Shown: positions 1 to 9,020, counted from the first letter of the stretch. The stretch: 64,000 nucleotides of DNA from Marinifilum_A sediminis (GCA_947496465.1 CANMCX010000005.1:1-64000), one strand, 5' to 3'. The notes: generated from the letters alone by a model not told the origin. Program-made: numbers and translations.

Positions 1-71
<71 letters not shown>

Positions 72-230
72 ATATATCTTAAGACTTATATCTTTCTTTT
101 TGCGGTTGCAAAGATAAGAGCCTTTTATTCTAAAACAAAATTTAAATGCAAAATTCCCAACAAATCCCTCAACACACAACTCTTTAGGATTTTTTAAGCC
201 TGAAAATCATACATATACATTTGCAATTTT

Positions 231-683
231 TTATTCCAAATTTTGAACAACTTCCTTCACATCTAGAAATGCTTCTTCTAGCATGCTCATTTTTGAAAAT
301 AGAAATTCAAAATAGTTATTCCATTCATCTTTATTAAAAACAGATGCCTCTGCCTTATGAAAATAAATCAAACTAACTTCCTTAAAACCATCCATAAAAT
401 AATCTTTATCCCACAGAAGATCTTCCCCACAAGTTTCATTTATAACAGTTTTATACTTTTCGAACTTCTCATAAACAGAGTAACGCTTAGAATCAAACTT
501 ACTATCAATTTGCAGCATTACAAAAGCGCCATTCTCATTTAGATCGAACTTTAGCTGAGCTTCTCTCATTTGAGTTCCTTTCAATACCCATGATGTCATT
601 TTACGACCCTTTTTCTTTGAGTATCTTTTAAATCCATCCCAAAATTCAATTCTGATTTCTCTTTTCTCTTCTTTTGTATACAT
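231..683 (-). CDS. DUF4268-family protein
   Basis: A 150-residue soluble protein with no signal peptide. It starts MYTKEEKREIRIEFWDGF and has an FVMLQIDSK strand and a 'DLLWDKDYF' segment, which I recognise as the DUF4268 pattern common as short stand-alone proteins in Bacteroidota. Function is unknown; in longer proteins the domain is sometimes attached to nuclease-like regions, but nothing here shows a catalytic site. The gene stands alone between the tRNA and a divergent phosphatase gene. A TAATTTTG box on the minus strand at 703-710, about 20 bases before the ATG, fits a Bacteroidota -7 element, although no -33 TTG is seen at the right spacing. Confidence 0.75.
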   Translation of the reverse strand: MYTKEEKREIRIEFWDGFKRYSKKKGRKMTSWVLKGTQMREAQLKFDLNENGAFVMLQIDSKFDSKRYSVYEKFEKYKTVINETCGEDLLWDKDYFMDGFKEVSLIYFHKAEASVFNKDEWNNYFEFLFSKMSMLEEAFLDVKEVVQNLE

Positions 684-702
684 CTTAATTTCTCTTTGAG
701 CA

Positions 703-710
703 CAAAATTA
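703..710 (-). promoter_or_regulatory. candidate -7 box (TAATTTTG) for the DUF4268 gene
   Basis: Matches the Bacteroidota TAnnTTTG -7 consensus about 20 bases upstream of the start codon at 683. No good -33 TTG is present at 19-21 bases, so support is partial. Confidence 0.35.
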
Positions 711-813
711 ATTTATCTTACGATTTTGTCTAACCCTTTGCTTATAATTTAATGTCATTCTTGAGATAAAAAAATAATCCTATCTTTAAATACTCTAAAT
801 AGGGAAATTTTAA

Positions 814-1962
814 ATGCGTATTTACATTACCACTACATATATTATTAGTCTTTTGAGCTTATTATCTTTTAGCAACAATTCTTTTTCACAAAAAATACAA
901 AAAGAAAAAGATTCGTTGATTGTTTCTTCATATACCGAGGGACCTCACATTAGATACTCCACAAGTAATCGTGTAGATATTTTTTACATTCAGCATGATA
1001 GTTTAAAAAACAGAACAAGAAAAATTTCCAAATCGTTTCGATACAAAAATGACACTATCATTTTTAAAGGCTTTGTAGGAAAAGACACATCAACCTATAT
1101 TATTCCCAAAAAAATAAAACCTCACTCTGGAATTTACGAATCTTCAGATAAAATTATAGTCTTAGGAGATATTCACGGTCAATATGAATCTCTCCTAAAA
1201 ATGCTTAGAAATAACGGTGTAATTGACGAAAACAATCAATGGAAATATGGTAAAGGTCGAATTGTTTTCACAGGCGATGTATTTGATAGAGGAAGTGAAG
1301 TAACCGAATGTTTGTGGTTAATTTTTCAACTGGAAATACAGGCTAAAAAAGCTGGAGGAAACGTACACTACATTATTGGAAATCACGAAATGATGGCACT
1401 ACTATTTGATGATAGATACGTTGATGATAAATACAAACATGCGGCGCGCCATTTAAAGTATCATTATTCTCATTTCTTTGATAAATATTCGGTTTTAGGA
1501 AATTGGTTAAGGTCTAAAAATACATTGGTTAGAATAGGCAAACAATTGTTTGTTCATGCAGGAATATCTCCTCAATTTTTAGCGAAAAAGTTTAAAATTG
1601 ATGAAGTAAACATGAAAATGAGGTATCATTTAAACAATTATACACAACTTAATGATACAACATTAGTCGATTTATTCTTATATTCATATAGTCCTTTGTG
1701 GTATCGAGGATATCTAAACAGAACTCCAAACTATGATCGCATAGCATTGGCTGATGTAATAAAAACCTTGGAATTCTATGATTCAATTGTCATCATATTT
1801 GGGCATACTCCAGTTGCAAGAGTATATCCATTTTATTCGTTTAAGCTTATTGCTATGGACGTTCCAATTGGAGATCCAAGTTTTATAGACCAGGGCTTAT
1901 TGATTGAGAATCAAAAATATTATCGGATATTTGCACACAAAGAAAAAGAACGATTACAATAA
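814..1962 (+). CDS. secreted PPP-like metallophosphoesterase (Shewanella-like phosphatase type)
   Basis: A 382-residue protein with an N-terminal signal peptide (residues 1-26, ending SNNSFSQ). All calcineurin-type metal-binding motifs are visible: GDIHG at 118-122 (D119, H121), GDVFDRG at 154-160 (D155, D158), GNHE at 189-192, then FVHAG and IIFGHT near the C-terminus. The GDVFDRG spelling is of the PPP/Shelphs type, acting on phosphoproteins or small phosphoesters. It is probably periplasmic. It lies 12 bases upstream of a DUF4956 membrane protein and a CotH-like secreted protein on the same strand, so the three are probably co-transcribed. Substrate cannot be told from the sequence. Confidence 0.85.
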   Translation: MRIYITTTYIISLLSLLSFSNNSFSQKIQKEKDSLIVSSYTEGPHIRYSTSNRVDIFYIQHDSLKNRTRKISKSFRYKNDTIIFKGFVGKDTSTYIIPKKIKPHSGIYESSDKIIVLGDIHGQYESLLKMLRNNGVIDENNQWKYGKGRIVFTGDVFDRGSEVTECLWLIFQLEIQAKKAGGNVHYIIGNHEMMALLFDDRYVDDKYKHAARHLKYHYSHFFDKYSVLGNWLRSKNTLVRIGKQLFVHAGISPQFLAKKFKIDEVNMKMRYHLNNYTQLNDTTLVDLFLYSYSPLWYRGYLNRTPNYDRIALADVIKTLEFYDSIVIIFGHTPVARVYPFYSFKLIAMDVPIGDPSFIDQGLLIENQKYYRIFAHKEKERLQ

Positions 1963-1974
1963 AGTTGAGAAAGA

Positions 1975-2655
1975 ATGGAATTACTTACAAATTTAATTAG
2001 TACCGTAGGCGTGCCAACAACTGTTATTAACCCAAATGATTTATTGGAGCTTTTACTTCGATTTGGTTTAAACCTTATTGTAACCGTATTTGTTATCAAT
2101 TACGTTTATTTTAGAGCAACAGGAAAAAGAACTTATGTGTTTACCTATATCATGATAAGTACAACAGTGTTCTTTCTATGTTTCTTATTAGGTAGTATAG
2201 ATCTGCAATTGGGTTTTGCCCTTGGATTATTTGCCATTTTTGGAATTATCCGCTATCGAACAGATACCATTCCAATTCGGGAAATGACCTATCTTTTTCT
2301 GGTAATTACCATATCAGTTATTAATGCACTAGCAAGAAGAGATGTGAGTCTTGGTGAAATTTTGGTGACAAACTTTGCCTTTATGGCTACCACATGGGTT
2401 ATGGAAAGAGTTTGGATGCGTCGCCACATGGCAAGACGAACCATAATTTACGATCGAATGGATCTAATTCATCCTGGAAAACATCATCTATTACGAGAAG
2501 ATATTAAAGCCAGAACCGGAATGGAAATCACTCGATTTAAAATTGGACAAATCGATTTAGCCAAAAACAGTATTCGCTTAACCATTTTCTATAAAGATGA
2601 TGCAAATACAAACATCCTAACTGATGCTGAATTAAGCGATAAAGGAATGGAATAA
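1975..2655 (+). CDS. DUF4956 membrane protein
   Basis: A 226-residue protein with about four hydrophobic segments in residues 20-135 and a soluble C-terminal domain of about 90 residues. The pattern 'GLFAIFGIIRYRTDTIPIREM' region (about residues 84-104) with RYRTD and the IPIREMTY loop is characteristic of DUF4956. Members are often encoded beside VTC-type polyphosphate polymerases and CotH-like kinases in bacteria; here the neighbours are a PPP-like phosphatase 12 bases upstream and a CotH-like protein 30 bases downstream. A role in surface or polyphosphate-linked phosphorylation is an inference from that context. Confidence 0.85.
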   Translation: MELLTNLISTVGVPTTVINPNDLLELLLRFGLNLIVTVFVINYVYFRATGKRTYVFTYIMISTTVFFLCFLLGSIDLQLGFALGLFAIFGIIRYRTDTIPIREMTYLFLVITISVINALARRDVSLGEILVTNFAFMATTWVMERVWMRRHMARRTIIYDRMDLIHPGKHHLLREDIKARTGMEITRFKIGQIDLAKNSIRLTIFYKDDANTNILTDAELSDKGME

Positions 2656-2685
2656 TTTAAAATACATCAATAGTTTCCCACTGCT

Positions 2686-3768
2686 ATGATAACAAAATTA
2701 AGATATATTTTAGCTTCTATATTATGGAGTTTTATCCTCTTGCACCCTTTAGTTTCAAAAGGAGCTGCAAGTATACAGGAAGACTCTATCTACCGTGCGC
2801 CAAATCTGTTTGAATCTGATTCATTAATAGAACTATCAATAACTACGGACTTAAAAAGTTTGGTAAGAGATATTGGTGACAAAAATAAATATCATAAAGC
2901 ACGATTATCTTATCATTTAGGAGATTCTATTGTATCCATGACAGTGGATTTAAAAACCAGGGGGAATTTTAGAAAAGACCGAAGCATCTGTGCTTTTCCT
3001 CCAATTCGAATAAAATTTAATAAATCTCAATCGAGCTACTCACTATTTCACAATCAAAAGAAACTGAAAATGGTTACTCATTGTCAGAATCGCAATTCCA
3101 GATATGAGCAAATGATTATTCAGGAATATTTGATTTACAAAGCCTACAATTTATTTACACCTGAAAGCTTTAGAGTAAGGCTTGCAAAAATAACTTACAA
3201 AGACAGTAAGGGACAGATGGATCCACTTATTAAACATGCCTTTTTTATTGAAGATTTTGAGAAAATGGCTGAACGTAATGGAAAAATTGCACGATATGAT
3301 TCCAAAGTCCATCAAGATCATACCCTAATAAATAAAGTAACAAAACTGGCAATTTTTCAGTACCTGATTGGAAACACAGACTGGGGCGTTCCTACTCTTC
3401 ACAACATCAAGTTAATTAGTAAAACACCCAATTCACGACCAACTCCCGTACCCTATGATTTTGATTGGGCAAGTTTGGTAAATGCTCCTTATGCCGTTCC
3501 CAATCAAAAGTTAGATATCAAATCTATTCATGAAAGATTGTACAGAGGCTATAAAAGATCTGCAAAAGATTTGGAATATATATTTAGAGAATTCAGAATG
3601 AAAAAAAATGTTCTTTACGAGTTGTACACTAACTGTGAATATCTTAGCGACAAAGAAAAGGAACGAGTTTTGAATTATTTCGATGATTTCTATAAAGTTA
3701 TCGAAAATCCGAAAAGGATTAAATCTGAATTCATAGACCACGCCAGAACCATTAAATATCAAAAGTAA
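2686..3768 (+). CDS. secreted CotH-kinase-like protein
   Basis: A 360-residue protein with a signal peptide (about 1-27). Three features recall the CotH protein-kinase fold: 'TRGNFRKD' with PPIRIKF (the RGN...P..IKF N-lobe), 'YLIGNTDWG' followed by 'HNIKLI' (catalytic-loop-like N-x-D), and 'PYDFDWASLV' (metal-binding DxD-like). The match is by eye and remote, and the family is often annotated only as hypothetical. Context supports it, because DUF4956 and CotH-like genes often travel together. With the phosphatase at 814 it could form a periplasmic kinase/phosphatase pair. Confidence 0.6.
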   Translation: MITKLRYILASILWSFILLHPLVSKGAASIQEDSIYRAPNLFESDSLIELSITTDLKSLVRDIGDKNKYHKARLSYHLGDSIVSMTVDLKTRGNFRKDRSICAFPPIRIKFNKSQSSYSLFHNQKKLKMVTHCQNRNSRYEQMIIQEYLIYKAYNLFTPESFRVRLAKITYKDSKGQMDPLIKHAFFIEDFEKMAERNGKIARYDSKVHQDHTLINKVTKLAIFQYLIGNTDWGVPTLHNIKLISKTPNSRPTPVPYDFDWASLVNAPYAVPNQKLDIKSIHERLYRGYKRSAKDLEYIFREFRMKKNVLYELYTNCEYLSDKEKERVLNYFDDFYKVIENPKRIKSEFIDHARTIKYQK

Positions 3769-3829
3769 TTCCTAGCTATATTTGAGTTCATTATTTCAAG
3801 TATTTTCGTCGATGAATGTACTATTGGTT

Positions 3830-3837
3830 TATATTTG
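3830..3837 (+). promoter_or_regulatory. candidate -7 box (TATATTTG) for rnhB
   Basis: Matches TAnnTTTG 18 bases before the rnhB ATG at 3856. A -33 TTG at 19-21 bases is not obvious. Confidence 0.4.
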
Positions 3838-3855
3838 TCGAAAATTTGAATTGAC

Positions 3856-4461
3856 ATGAATGATTTAGCTCTTTACCTGGAAAAGAATAGAATTGAAGCC
3901 GGTTGCGATGAAGCTGGAAGAGGGTGTCTTGCCGGTCCTGTATTTGCCGCAGCAGTAATTTTACCTACTAATTTTTCTAACGATTTGCTTAACGATTCTA
4001 AAAAATTATCGGAAAAGAAAAGGTATATACTTCGTGAGATAATCGAAAAAGAGGCTCTGGCATGGGCTGTTGGAACTGTTGACCATCAGGAAATAGATCA
4101 AATAAATATTTTAAATGCCTCTTTTCTGGCAATGCATCGAGCAATTGATCAATTGAAGGTTAAGCCGGAACATTTGTTAATTGATGGCAATCGATTCAAT
4201 CCTTATCCAAAAATTGAACATACCTGCATTATAAAAGGCGATGGCAAATTTTTATCCATAGCTGCAGCATCCATATTAGCGAAAACTTACCGTGATGACT
4301 ATATGTTATCCATCCATAAGGAATATTCAAATTACGATTGGAACAGCAACAAGGGATATCCAACAAAAAAACACAGACTCGCCATTCGTGAACATGGAAT
4401 TACCCCATATCATCGAAAAAGTTTTGGATTACAACCCGATCAAATGGAGTTAAAATTCTAA
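3856..4461 (+). CDS. rnhB: ribonuclease HII
   Basis: A 201-residue enzyme that nicks 5' of ribonucleotides in RNA/DNA hybrids and single embedded ribonucleotides during replication repair. The N-terminal DEAGRGCLAGPV motif gives D18 and E19 of the metal site. 'NDSKKLSEKKR' follows, then 'LLIDGNRF' with the third Asp and 'AAASILAKTYRDD' with the fourth. Length is normal for the family. It is a single gene following the CotH-like gene by 87 bases, with its own candidate promoter. RNase HI is encoded 2.6 kb downstream at 7030. Confidence 0.97.
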   Translation: MNDLALYLEKNRIEAGCDEAGRGCLAGPVFAAAVILPTNFSNDLLNDSKKLSEKKRYILREIIEKEALAWAVGTVDHQEIDQINILNASFLAMHRAIDQLKVKPEHLLIDGNRFNPYPKIEHTCIIKGDGKFLSIAAASILAKTYRDDYMLSIHKEYSNYDWNSNKGYPTKKHRLAIREHGITPYHRKSFGLQPDQMELKF

Positions 4462-4629
4462 CAAAAACTTCATTAACAATTGATTATGAGTCAAATTTGA
4501 ACGAGAAAATTAATGTGTTTGTCTAAAAACAGAAAGCGCATAAACTCATAAACGGTTGATTTTGTATTATTTAGATTCTATACTGTTTTTCAACCCCAAT
4601 CCAGACATTTTAATACATCGAATTAATAT

Positions 4630-4637
4630 TAACTTTG
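4630..4637 (+). promoter_or_regulatory. candidate -7 box (TAACTTTG) for the S46 peptidase
   Basis: Fits TAnnTTTG in the 264-base gap 4462-4725 and would give a leader of roughly 80 bases. No clear -33 element. Nothing else is seen in this gap. Confidence 0.35.
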
Positions 4638-4725
4638 TTTGTCAACAGAATACTTACAAACAATAAATACTTCCTTAAGTTTTAGCATAAAACTTTGAGG
4701 ATCTTTTTAAAATTAAATTACTAAA

Positions 4726-6903
4726 ATGAGAAAATTAGGATCATTAATTTTGGGATTAAGCCTTTTGCTTAGCTTTTCGAATGTGAAGGCTGACGAAGGA
4801 ATGTGGCTTTTATCTCTATTGAAAAAAAATGCTGCAGAAATGCAGGAGATGGGATTAAAATTATCTTCTGAAGATATTTACGACATTAACAATTCAAGTT
4901 TAAAAGATGCGATTGTTGGTTTAGGAAGTGAAGGAAGACCATTCCGTCATTTTTGTACTGGTGAAATTATTTCGGACCAGGGATTATTCTTAACCAATCA
5001 CCACTGTGGATTCGGTGTAATTCAATCACACTCTACTCCAGAGCACGATTACCTTTCTGATGGTTTTTGGGCATATGATAAAAAAGAAGAGTTAACAAAT
5101 CCTGGAATTACTGCTTCAATTTTGGTTCGCATGAAAGATGTAACCAAAAAAGTTCTTGCTAAGGTTAAAGATGATATGACTGAAGAAGAGCGTTACAAAG
5201 CTATTGAGGAAGCTGCAATAAAATTGGAAGAAAAAGCAGTTGAAGGAACACATTACAAAGCAAACATTAAAAGTATGTTCAAGGGAAATCAATATTTCCT
5301 TTTCGTATATGAAATTTACAAAGATGTTCGTTTAGTTGGTGCTCCTCCTCAATCAATGGGTAAATTTGGTGGCGATACTGACAACTGGATGTGGCCTCGT
5401 CACACTGCTGACTTTTCAATGTTCAGAATTTATACTGCTCCTGATGGAAAGCCTGCTGCTTATGCAGAAGAAAACGTACCATTGAAGCCTAAGCATCACC
5501 TACCTATCTCTGTAAAAGGTGTTGAAGAACAAGATTTTGCAATGATTATGGGTTTCCCTGGAACTACAAATCGTTACCTAACTTCTTATGGTCTTGATGA
5601 GACAATGAAAATTACCAACCAAAATCGTTACGACATTCGTACTTTGAAGTTGGATATCATGAAAAAAGATATGCTTAAAGATCCTAAAGTTAGAATTCAG
5701 TATGCTTCGAAGCATGCGGGAAGTGCTAACTACTGGAAATACTCTAACGAGCAGAACAAAGCACTTAAGAAACTAAATACAAAAGGCGCTAAAGAAGATA
5801 TTGAAAAAGAATATCTTGATTGGGCTAATGAGAAACCAAAACGTGCAGCAAAATATGCAGAAGCTTTAAATATGATTAAAAAAGCTTTTGCTGATAGAAA
5901 AGATGCACGCTTTGCAAGTTCATATATTGGCGAAGCTCTTGCTCAAGGTGCTGAAGCTCCAATGTTTGCTTCTAGAGCTAAGAATTTGAAAAAATTATTA
6001 GCTGCTGAAAAGCAAGATACTGTAGCAATTGAAAAGGCAATTACAAAACTAAAGGCATCTGCAAAAAGATTCTATAAAGATTACAATGCTCCAACCGATC
6101 AAAAATTGATGGCTGGATTGTATAAAATGTATGCTGATAAAATCGCTGTAGAAGAAAGTCCTGAAATTTTCAAAACTATTGCTGAAGAGTACAACAATGA
6201 CTTTGATAAGTTTGCTGAAGAAGTTTATGCAAATTCAGTGTTCGCATCTGAGGAGAAATTCAACAAGTTTATCGTAGCTCCTGAATTAGAAGTTTTAGAA
6301 AATGATTTACTTCTAAACATTGGGCTTTCTGTAAGAAAGTCGTATGGCGCAAGCTATGAAAAAATGAGTGCAGGTGCTGATGAGTTAAATAAAGGTATGC
6401 GTTTATTCGTTGATGGTTTATTGCAAATCAACAAAGAGAAAAATCTTGCTCCTGATGCCAACTCTACTCTTCGTTTAACTTACGGAACTGTTGGTGGATA
6501 TGCTCCTAAAGATGGTGCTTACTACTACCACTACACTACTTTAAAAGGTGTAATGGAAAAAGAAGATCCAACAAATCCAGAATTCGTTGTTCCTGCTAAA
6601 TTGAAGGAATTATACGAAAAGAAAGACTTCGGTATGTATGCGGACAAGAATGGTCACTTACCAGCTTGTTTCCTTACAAACAACGACATTACTGGTGGTA
6701 ACTCAGGTTCTCCTGTAATCAACGGGAATGGTGAGTTAATTGGTACTGCTTTCGATGGTAACTCTGAAGCGATGTCTGGTGATATCGATTTTGAGGATAA
6801 CCTTCAAAGATGTATCAACCTTGATATTCGTTACACACTTTTCATTATTGATAAGTTTGCAGGTGCTCAAAACATCATCGACGAATTAACTATTGTGAAG
6901 TAA
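4726..6903 (+). CDS. S46 family dipeptidyl-peptidase (DPP7-like)
   Basis: A 725-residue secreted serine peptidase, normal length for DPP7/DPP11, which release dipeptides from oligopeptides in the periplasm of asaccharolytic and marine Bacteroidota. It has a signal peptide (1-22, ending NVKA), the catalytic histidine in TNHHCGFG (about H93) and the nucleophile in GGNSGSP (S660). The residue 18 positions after the serine is Gly (G678, in AFDGNSEA). From what I recall of the family, Gly here goes with DPP7-like preference for hydrophobic P1 residues, whereas DPP11 has Arg and takes Asp/Glu. Transcribed alone, with a strong terminator after it. Confidence 0.93.
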   Translation: MRKLGSLILGLSLLLSFSNVKADEGMWLLSLLKKNAAEMQEMGLKLSSEDIYDINNSSLKDAIVGLGSEGRPFRHFCTGEIISDQGLFLTNHHCGFGVIQSHSTPEHDYLSDGFWAYDKKEELTNPGITASILVRMKDVTKKVLAKVKDDMTEEERYKAIEEAAIKLEEKAVEGTHYKANIKSMFKGNQYFLFVYEIYKDVRLVGAPPQSMGKFGGDTDNWMWPRHTADFSMFRIYTAPDGKPAAYAEENVPLKPKHHLPISVKGVEEQDFAMIMGFPGTTNRYLTSYGLDETMKITNQNRYDIRTLKLDIMKKDMLKDPKVRIQYASKHAGSANYWKYSNEQNKALKKLNTKGAKEDIEKEYLDWANEKPKRAAKYAEALNMIKKAFADRKDARFASSYIGEALAQGAEAPMFASRAKNLKKLLAAEKQDTVAIEKAITKLKASAKRFYKDYNAPTDQKLMAGLYKMYADKIAVEESPEIFKTIAEEYNNDFDKFAEEVYANSVFASEEKFNKFIVAPELEVLENDLLLNIGLSVRKSYGASYEKMSAGADELNKGMRLFVDGLLQINKEKNLAPDANSTLRLTYGTVGGYAPKDGAYYYHYTTLKGVMEKEDPTNPEFVVPAKLKELYEKKDFGMYADKNGHLPACFLTNNDITGGNSGSPVINGNGELIGTAFDGNSEAMSGDIDFEDNLQRCINLDIRYTLFIIDKFAGAQNIIDELTIVK

Positions 6904-6926
6904 TTAACCACTCACAAAATAAATCA

Positions 6927-6958
6927 AAAGGATGTTCGAATTTTCGGACATCCTTTTT
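6927..6958 (+). terminator. rho-independent terminator after the S46 peptidase
   Basis: The arm AAAAGGATGTTCG pairs with CGGACATCCTTTT (13 bp with one G:T), loop AATTTT, followed by a T run. It lies 24 bases after the stop codon. Confidence 0.85.
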
Positions 6959-6996
6959 CTATGTTTGCAAATCGAGAAATGGAAGGTAAATTTTCT

Positions 6997-7004
6997 TACT
7001 TTTG
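6997..7004 (+). promoter_or_regulatory. candidate -7 box (TACTTTTG) for rnhA
   Basis: Fits TAnnTTTG 25 bases before the rnhA ATG at 7030; no convincing -33 TTG. Confidence 0.4.
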
Positions 7005-7029
7005 ATTTAGAAATCCCAAACCAATTAAG

Positions 7030-7488
7030 ATGTCAGCAAAAATTACAATGTTTACCGATGGTGCAGCAAGTGGAAATCCCGGACCGGGAGGATATGGAGT
7101 TGTTTTAATATCGGGGAAACACCGTAAAGATTTAAACCAGGGTTATAAACTTACTACCAATAACAGAATGGAATTACTGGCTGTAATCGTAGGTTTGGAA
7201 ACGCTTAAAAATCCTGGCTGCGATGTTACGATTTATTCTGATTCAAAATACGTAATCGATTCAGTAGATAAAAAGTGGGTATTCGGTTGGGTGAAAAAAC
7301 GTTTTAAGGGAAAGAAAAATGCTGATTTATGGATGCGATTTCTTGAGATCTATAAGAAACACAATGTAAAATTTGTGTGGGTGAAAGGTCATGCAAACAT
7401 TCCTGGTAACGAGCGAGCAGATGAACTCGCAGTTATGGCTTCTAAGGCACCCAACCTTCCGGATGATGTAGGATACAATCCAGAGTAA
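7030..7488 (+). CDS. rnhA: ribonuclease HI
   Basis: A 152-residue enzyme that degrades the RNA strand of RNA/DNA hybrids. The four acidic metal ligands are all visible: D10 in FTDGAASGNPGPGG, E48 in NRMELLAV, D71 in IYSDSKY and D131 in GNERADELA. It also has the basic 'KKRFKGKKN' handle and the KGHAN loop. Length matches the bacterial family. It is a single gene converging on the K+ channel gene, the two separated by a 145-base spacer full of small hairpins. Confidence 0.97.
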   Translation: MSAKITMFTDGAASGNPGPGGYGVVLISGKHRKDLNQGYKLTTNNRMELLAVIVGLETLKNPGCDVTIYSDSKYVIDSVDKKWVFGWVKKRFKGKKNADLWMRFLEIYKKHNVKFVWVKGHANIPGNERADELAVMASKAPNLPDDVGYNPE

Positions 7489-7520
7489 ATTTCTATAATA
7501 CGCCAATTTATAATGTGAGA

Positions 7521-7612
7521 CTGTTCACCCTTAAGCAGGAAGAGCATTCCTCCTTAGGCTACGACACTATTACCCCTTAAGCAGGGGACCACTTCACCCT
7601 TAGGCTGAGTGG
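7521..7612. repeat. cluster of short repeats and hairpins between convergent genes
   Basis: CACCCTTAAGCAGG and CCCCTTAAGCAGGGG share CCCTTAAGCAGG (7528-7539 and 7574-7585), and CCTTAGGCT occurs at 7552-7560 and 7598-7606, so a block of about 46 bases is roughly duplicated. Three hairpins alternate: AGGAA/TTCCT (7537-7541 with 7547-7551), CCCCT/AGGGG (7573-7577 with 7583-7587) and CCACTTCA/TGAGTGG (7589-7596 with 7606-7612, one bulge). There are no T runs, so these are not typical terminators. Confidence 0.6.
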
Positions 7613-7633
7613 ACTTTCCTCTTTCTGGTAATG

Positions 7634-8659
7634 CTATTCTCCTTCCTTTACTCCAAAAAAGTTTTCCAGATTTTGTTTGCTGTCCCCTGTTGAAATCAGA
7701 ATCAAATAGTTTCCTGTATCTATAGTAGTTCCTTTTACAGGATTTTTAATGATTTTATCATCTTTTACCAAGCCAATTAATATGGAATTGTAATCCAATT
7801 TCAGCTTCATGAAAGCATTCATGTAATCCGATCCCGAAAAATCACATTCTTCTGTGATTAAATATTGCTGTATATCTGAGTCCTCTTCGGCAACACTAGT
7901 CGCAATTAAATCTTCGGTATAGGTTGCTACATGAGGCTCAAATAAATAGGAAGCAACCAATTTAGAAGCCACCTCGTTTTGAGCAATTACATGATCGATT
8001 CCTGCATTCAGGAAAGTATCTTTCAAACTTGGGTTAGTACAGGTAACTACAACATTTGCAGTAGGATATTGTTTCTTCAGATTGATAACAAAAACCAGTG
8101 TTTCCGAATCCTCTACAAAATTTACAAAAACACGTTTCGAGCTCTCGATATTAATTTTTTTGTATGCATCAATATTAGAGTAATCGGCAAATAAACAGAA
8201 GACATCTTTTGAAGAATACAGATCCGAAATCAGATCTAAATCGGCTTTTGAATTGGTTACAAATGCAACCTTTTGCCCAGCATGAATAATTTGATTTGCT
8301 ACTTTTTGTCCGAACTCATTCCAACCAATAATCACATAATGATTGTCAAAATCGGTTCCCCAAAAACCACTTTTTTTCTTTTCCATATACTGATTGAATC
8401 TAACCGTTACTTCTCCAATAATAAATCCTAAAATTCCAAGACTACCAATAATTACAATTAAACCAATAATTTTCCCTGGTAAAGTCACCGGATAAAAATC
8501 ACCATAGCCAACCGTAGTAAGTGTTACAATTGCATACCAAAAGGCATCGCCAATGGTTTTGATATTGGATTCTGCCGATTGACTTTCGAACCAGTGAATC
8601 GCTAAAATCGCAATAACATATACCAAAAAGGCAATTAAAAACCCGAGTTTTTTATTCAT
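7634..8659 (-). CDS. potassium channel with RCK (TrkA-N) domain
   Basis: A 341-residue ion channel. Residues 1-23 form a first membrane helix; the pore region carries the K+ filter TTVGYGD at 48-54; a second helix follows at about 63-85. The cytoplasmic part begins HYVIIGWNEFGQKVANQI, an RCK Rossmann start, and is followed by a TrkA-C-like region. It is the last gene of the minus-strand PspA/polyamine module, 10 bases after the AdoMet decarboxylase stop. Polyamines are well-known blockers and modulators of K+ channels, so co-encoding with a polyamine pathway suggests, but does not prove, a functional link. Confidence 0.9.
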   Translation of the reverse strand: MNKKLGFLIAFLVYVIAILAIHWFESQSAESNIKTIGDAFWYAIVTLTTVGYGDFYPVTLPGKIIGLIVIIGSLGILGFIIGEVTVRFNQYMEKKKSGFWGTDFDNHYVIIGWNEFGQKVANQIIHAGQKVAFVTNSKADLDLISDLYSSKDVFCLFADYSNIDAYKKINIESSKRVFVNFVEDSETLVFVINLKKQYPTANVVVTCTNPSLKDTFLNAGIDHVIAQNEVASKLVASYLFEPHVATYTEDLIATSVAEEDSDIQQYLITEECDFSGSDYMNAFMKLKLDYNSILIGLVKDDKIIKNPVKGTTIDTGNYLILISTGDSKQNLENFFGVKEGE

Positions 8660-8669
8660 AAGAATTGAC

Positions 8670-9020
8670 TTATTCAGGTAAACAAATTTCTATACCATTT
8701 CCATTCCAATTTACATCCAAATTGCTTCTTTCAACCAACTCCTTAAAATTCTTCGATTTTAATTGATTGCAAGAACTCAATTCTACGTAGGACCATCCTT
8801 TATCTGGAAAAGTATGAATGGCTAAATGCGATTCTGCCAACAACCAAAATGCAGTGTATCCTTGCACCGGAAAATGATGATCGGAACAATTCAAAATCAC
8901 AAATTCAACCTGTTCCAAATAATTTTGGAAAGTTTCTTTTAAGATATCCGGATCGCACTCTGTTACCCAAAATCTTAGATTGTGAATTTTTGCTGTTAAT
9001 ATTTTTGTTTCTGCCTCCAT
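8670..9020 (-). CDS. speD: S-adenosylmethionine decarboxylase (class 1B, pyruvoyl)
   Basis: A 116-residue proenzyme making decarboxylated AdoMet, the aminopropyl donor for spermidine. The sequence LAESHLAIHTFPDKGWSYVE contains the self-cleavage site before S64, which becomes the pyruvoyl group; H69 and C84 (in ELSSCN) match the conserved His and Cys that assist processing and catalysis. Size fits the small bacterial/archaeal 1B type. It lies 18 bases downstream of the aminopropyltransferase gene, directly pairing the two steps, inside a PspA-headed operon rather than with arginine or ornithine decarboxylase. Confidence 0.93.
   Translation of the reverse strand: MEAETKILTAKIHNLRFWVTECDPDILKETFQNYLEQVEFVILNCSDHHFPVQGYTAFWLLAESHLAIHTFPDKGWSYVELSSCNQLKSKNFKELVERSNLDVNWNGNGIEICLPE

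Noticed and set aside
357..542. Plus-strand open frame inside the DUF4268 gene
   Set aside because: Antisense shadow with no family features, low-complexity Ile/Phe-rich product.
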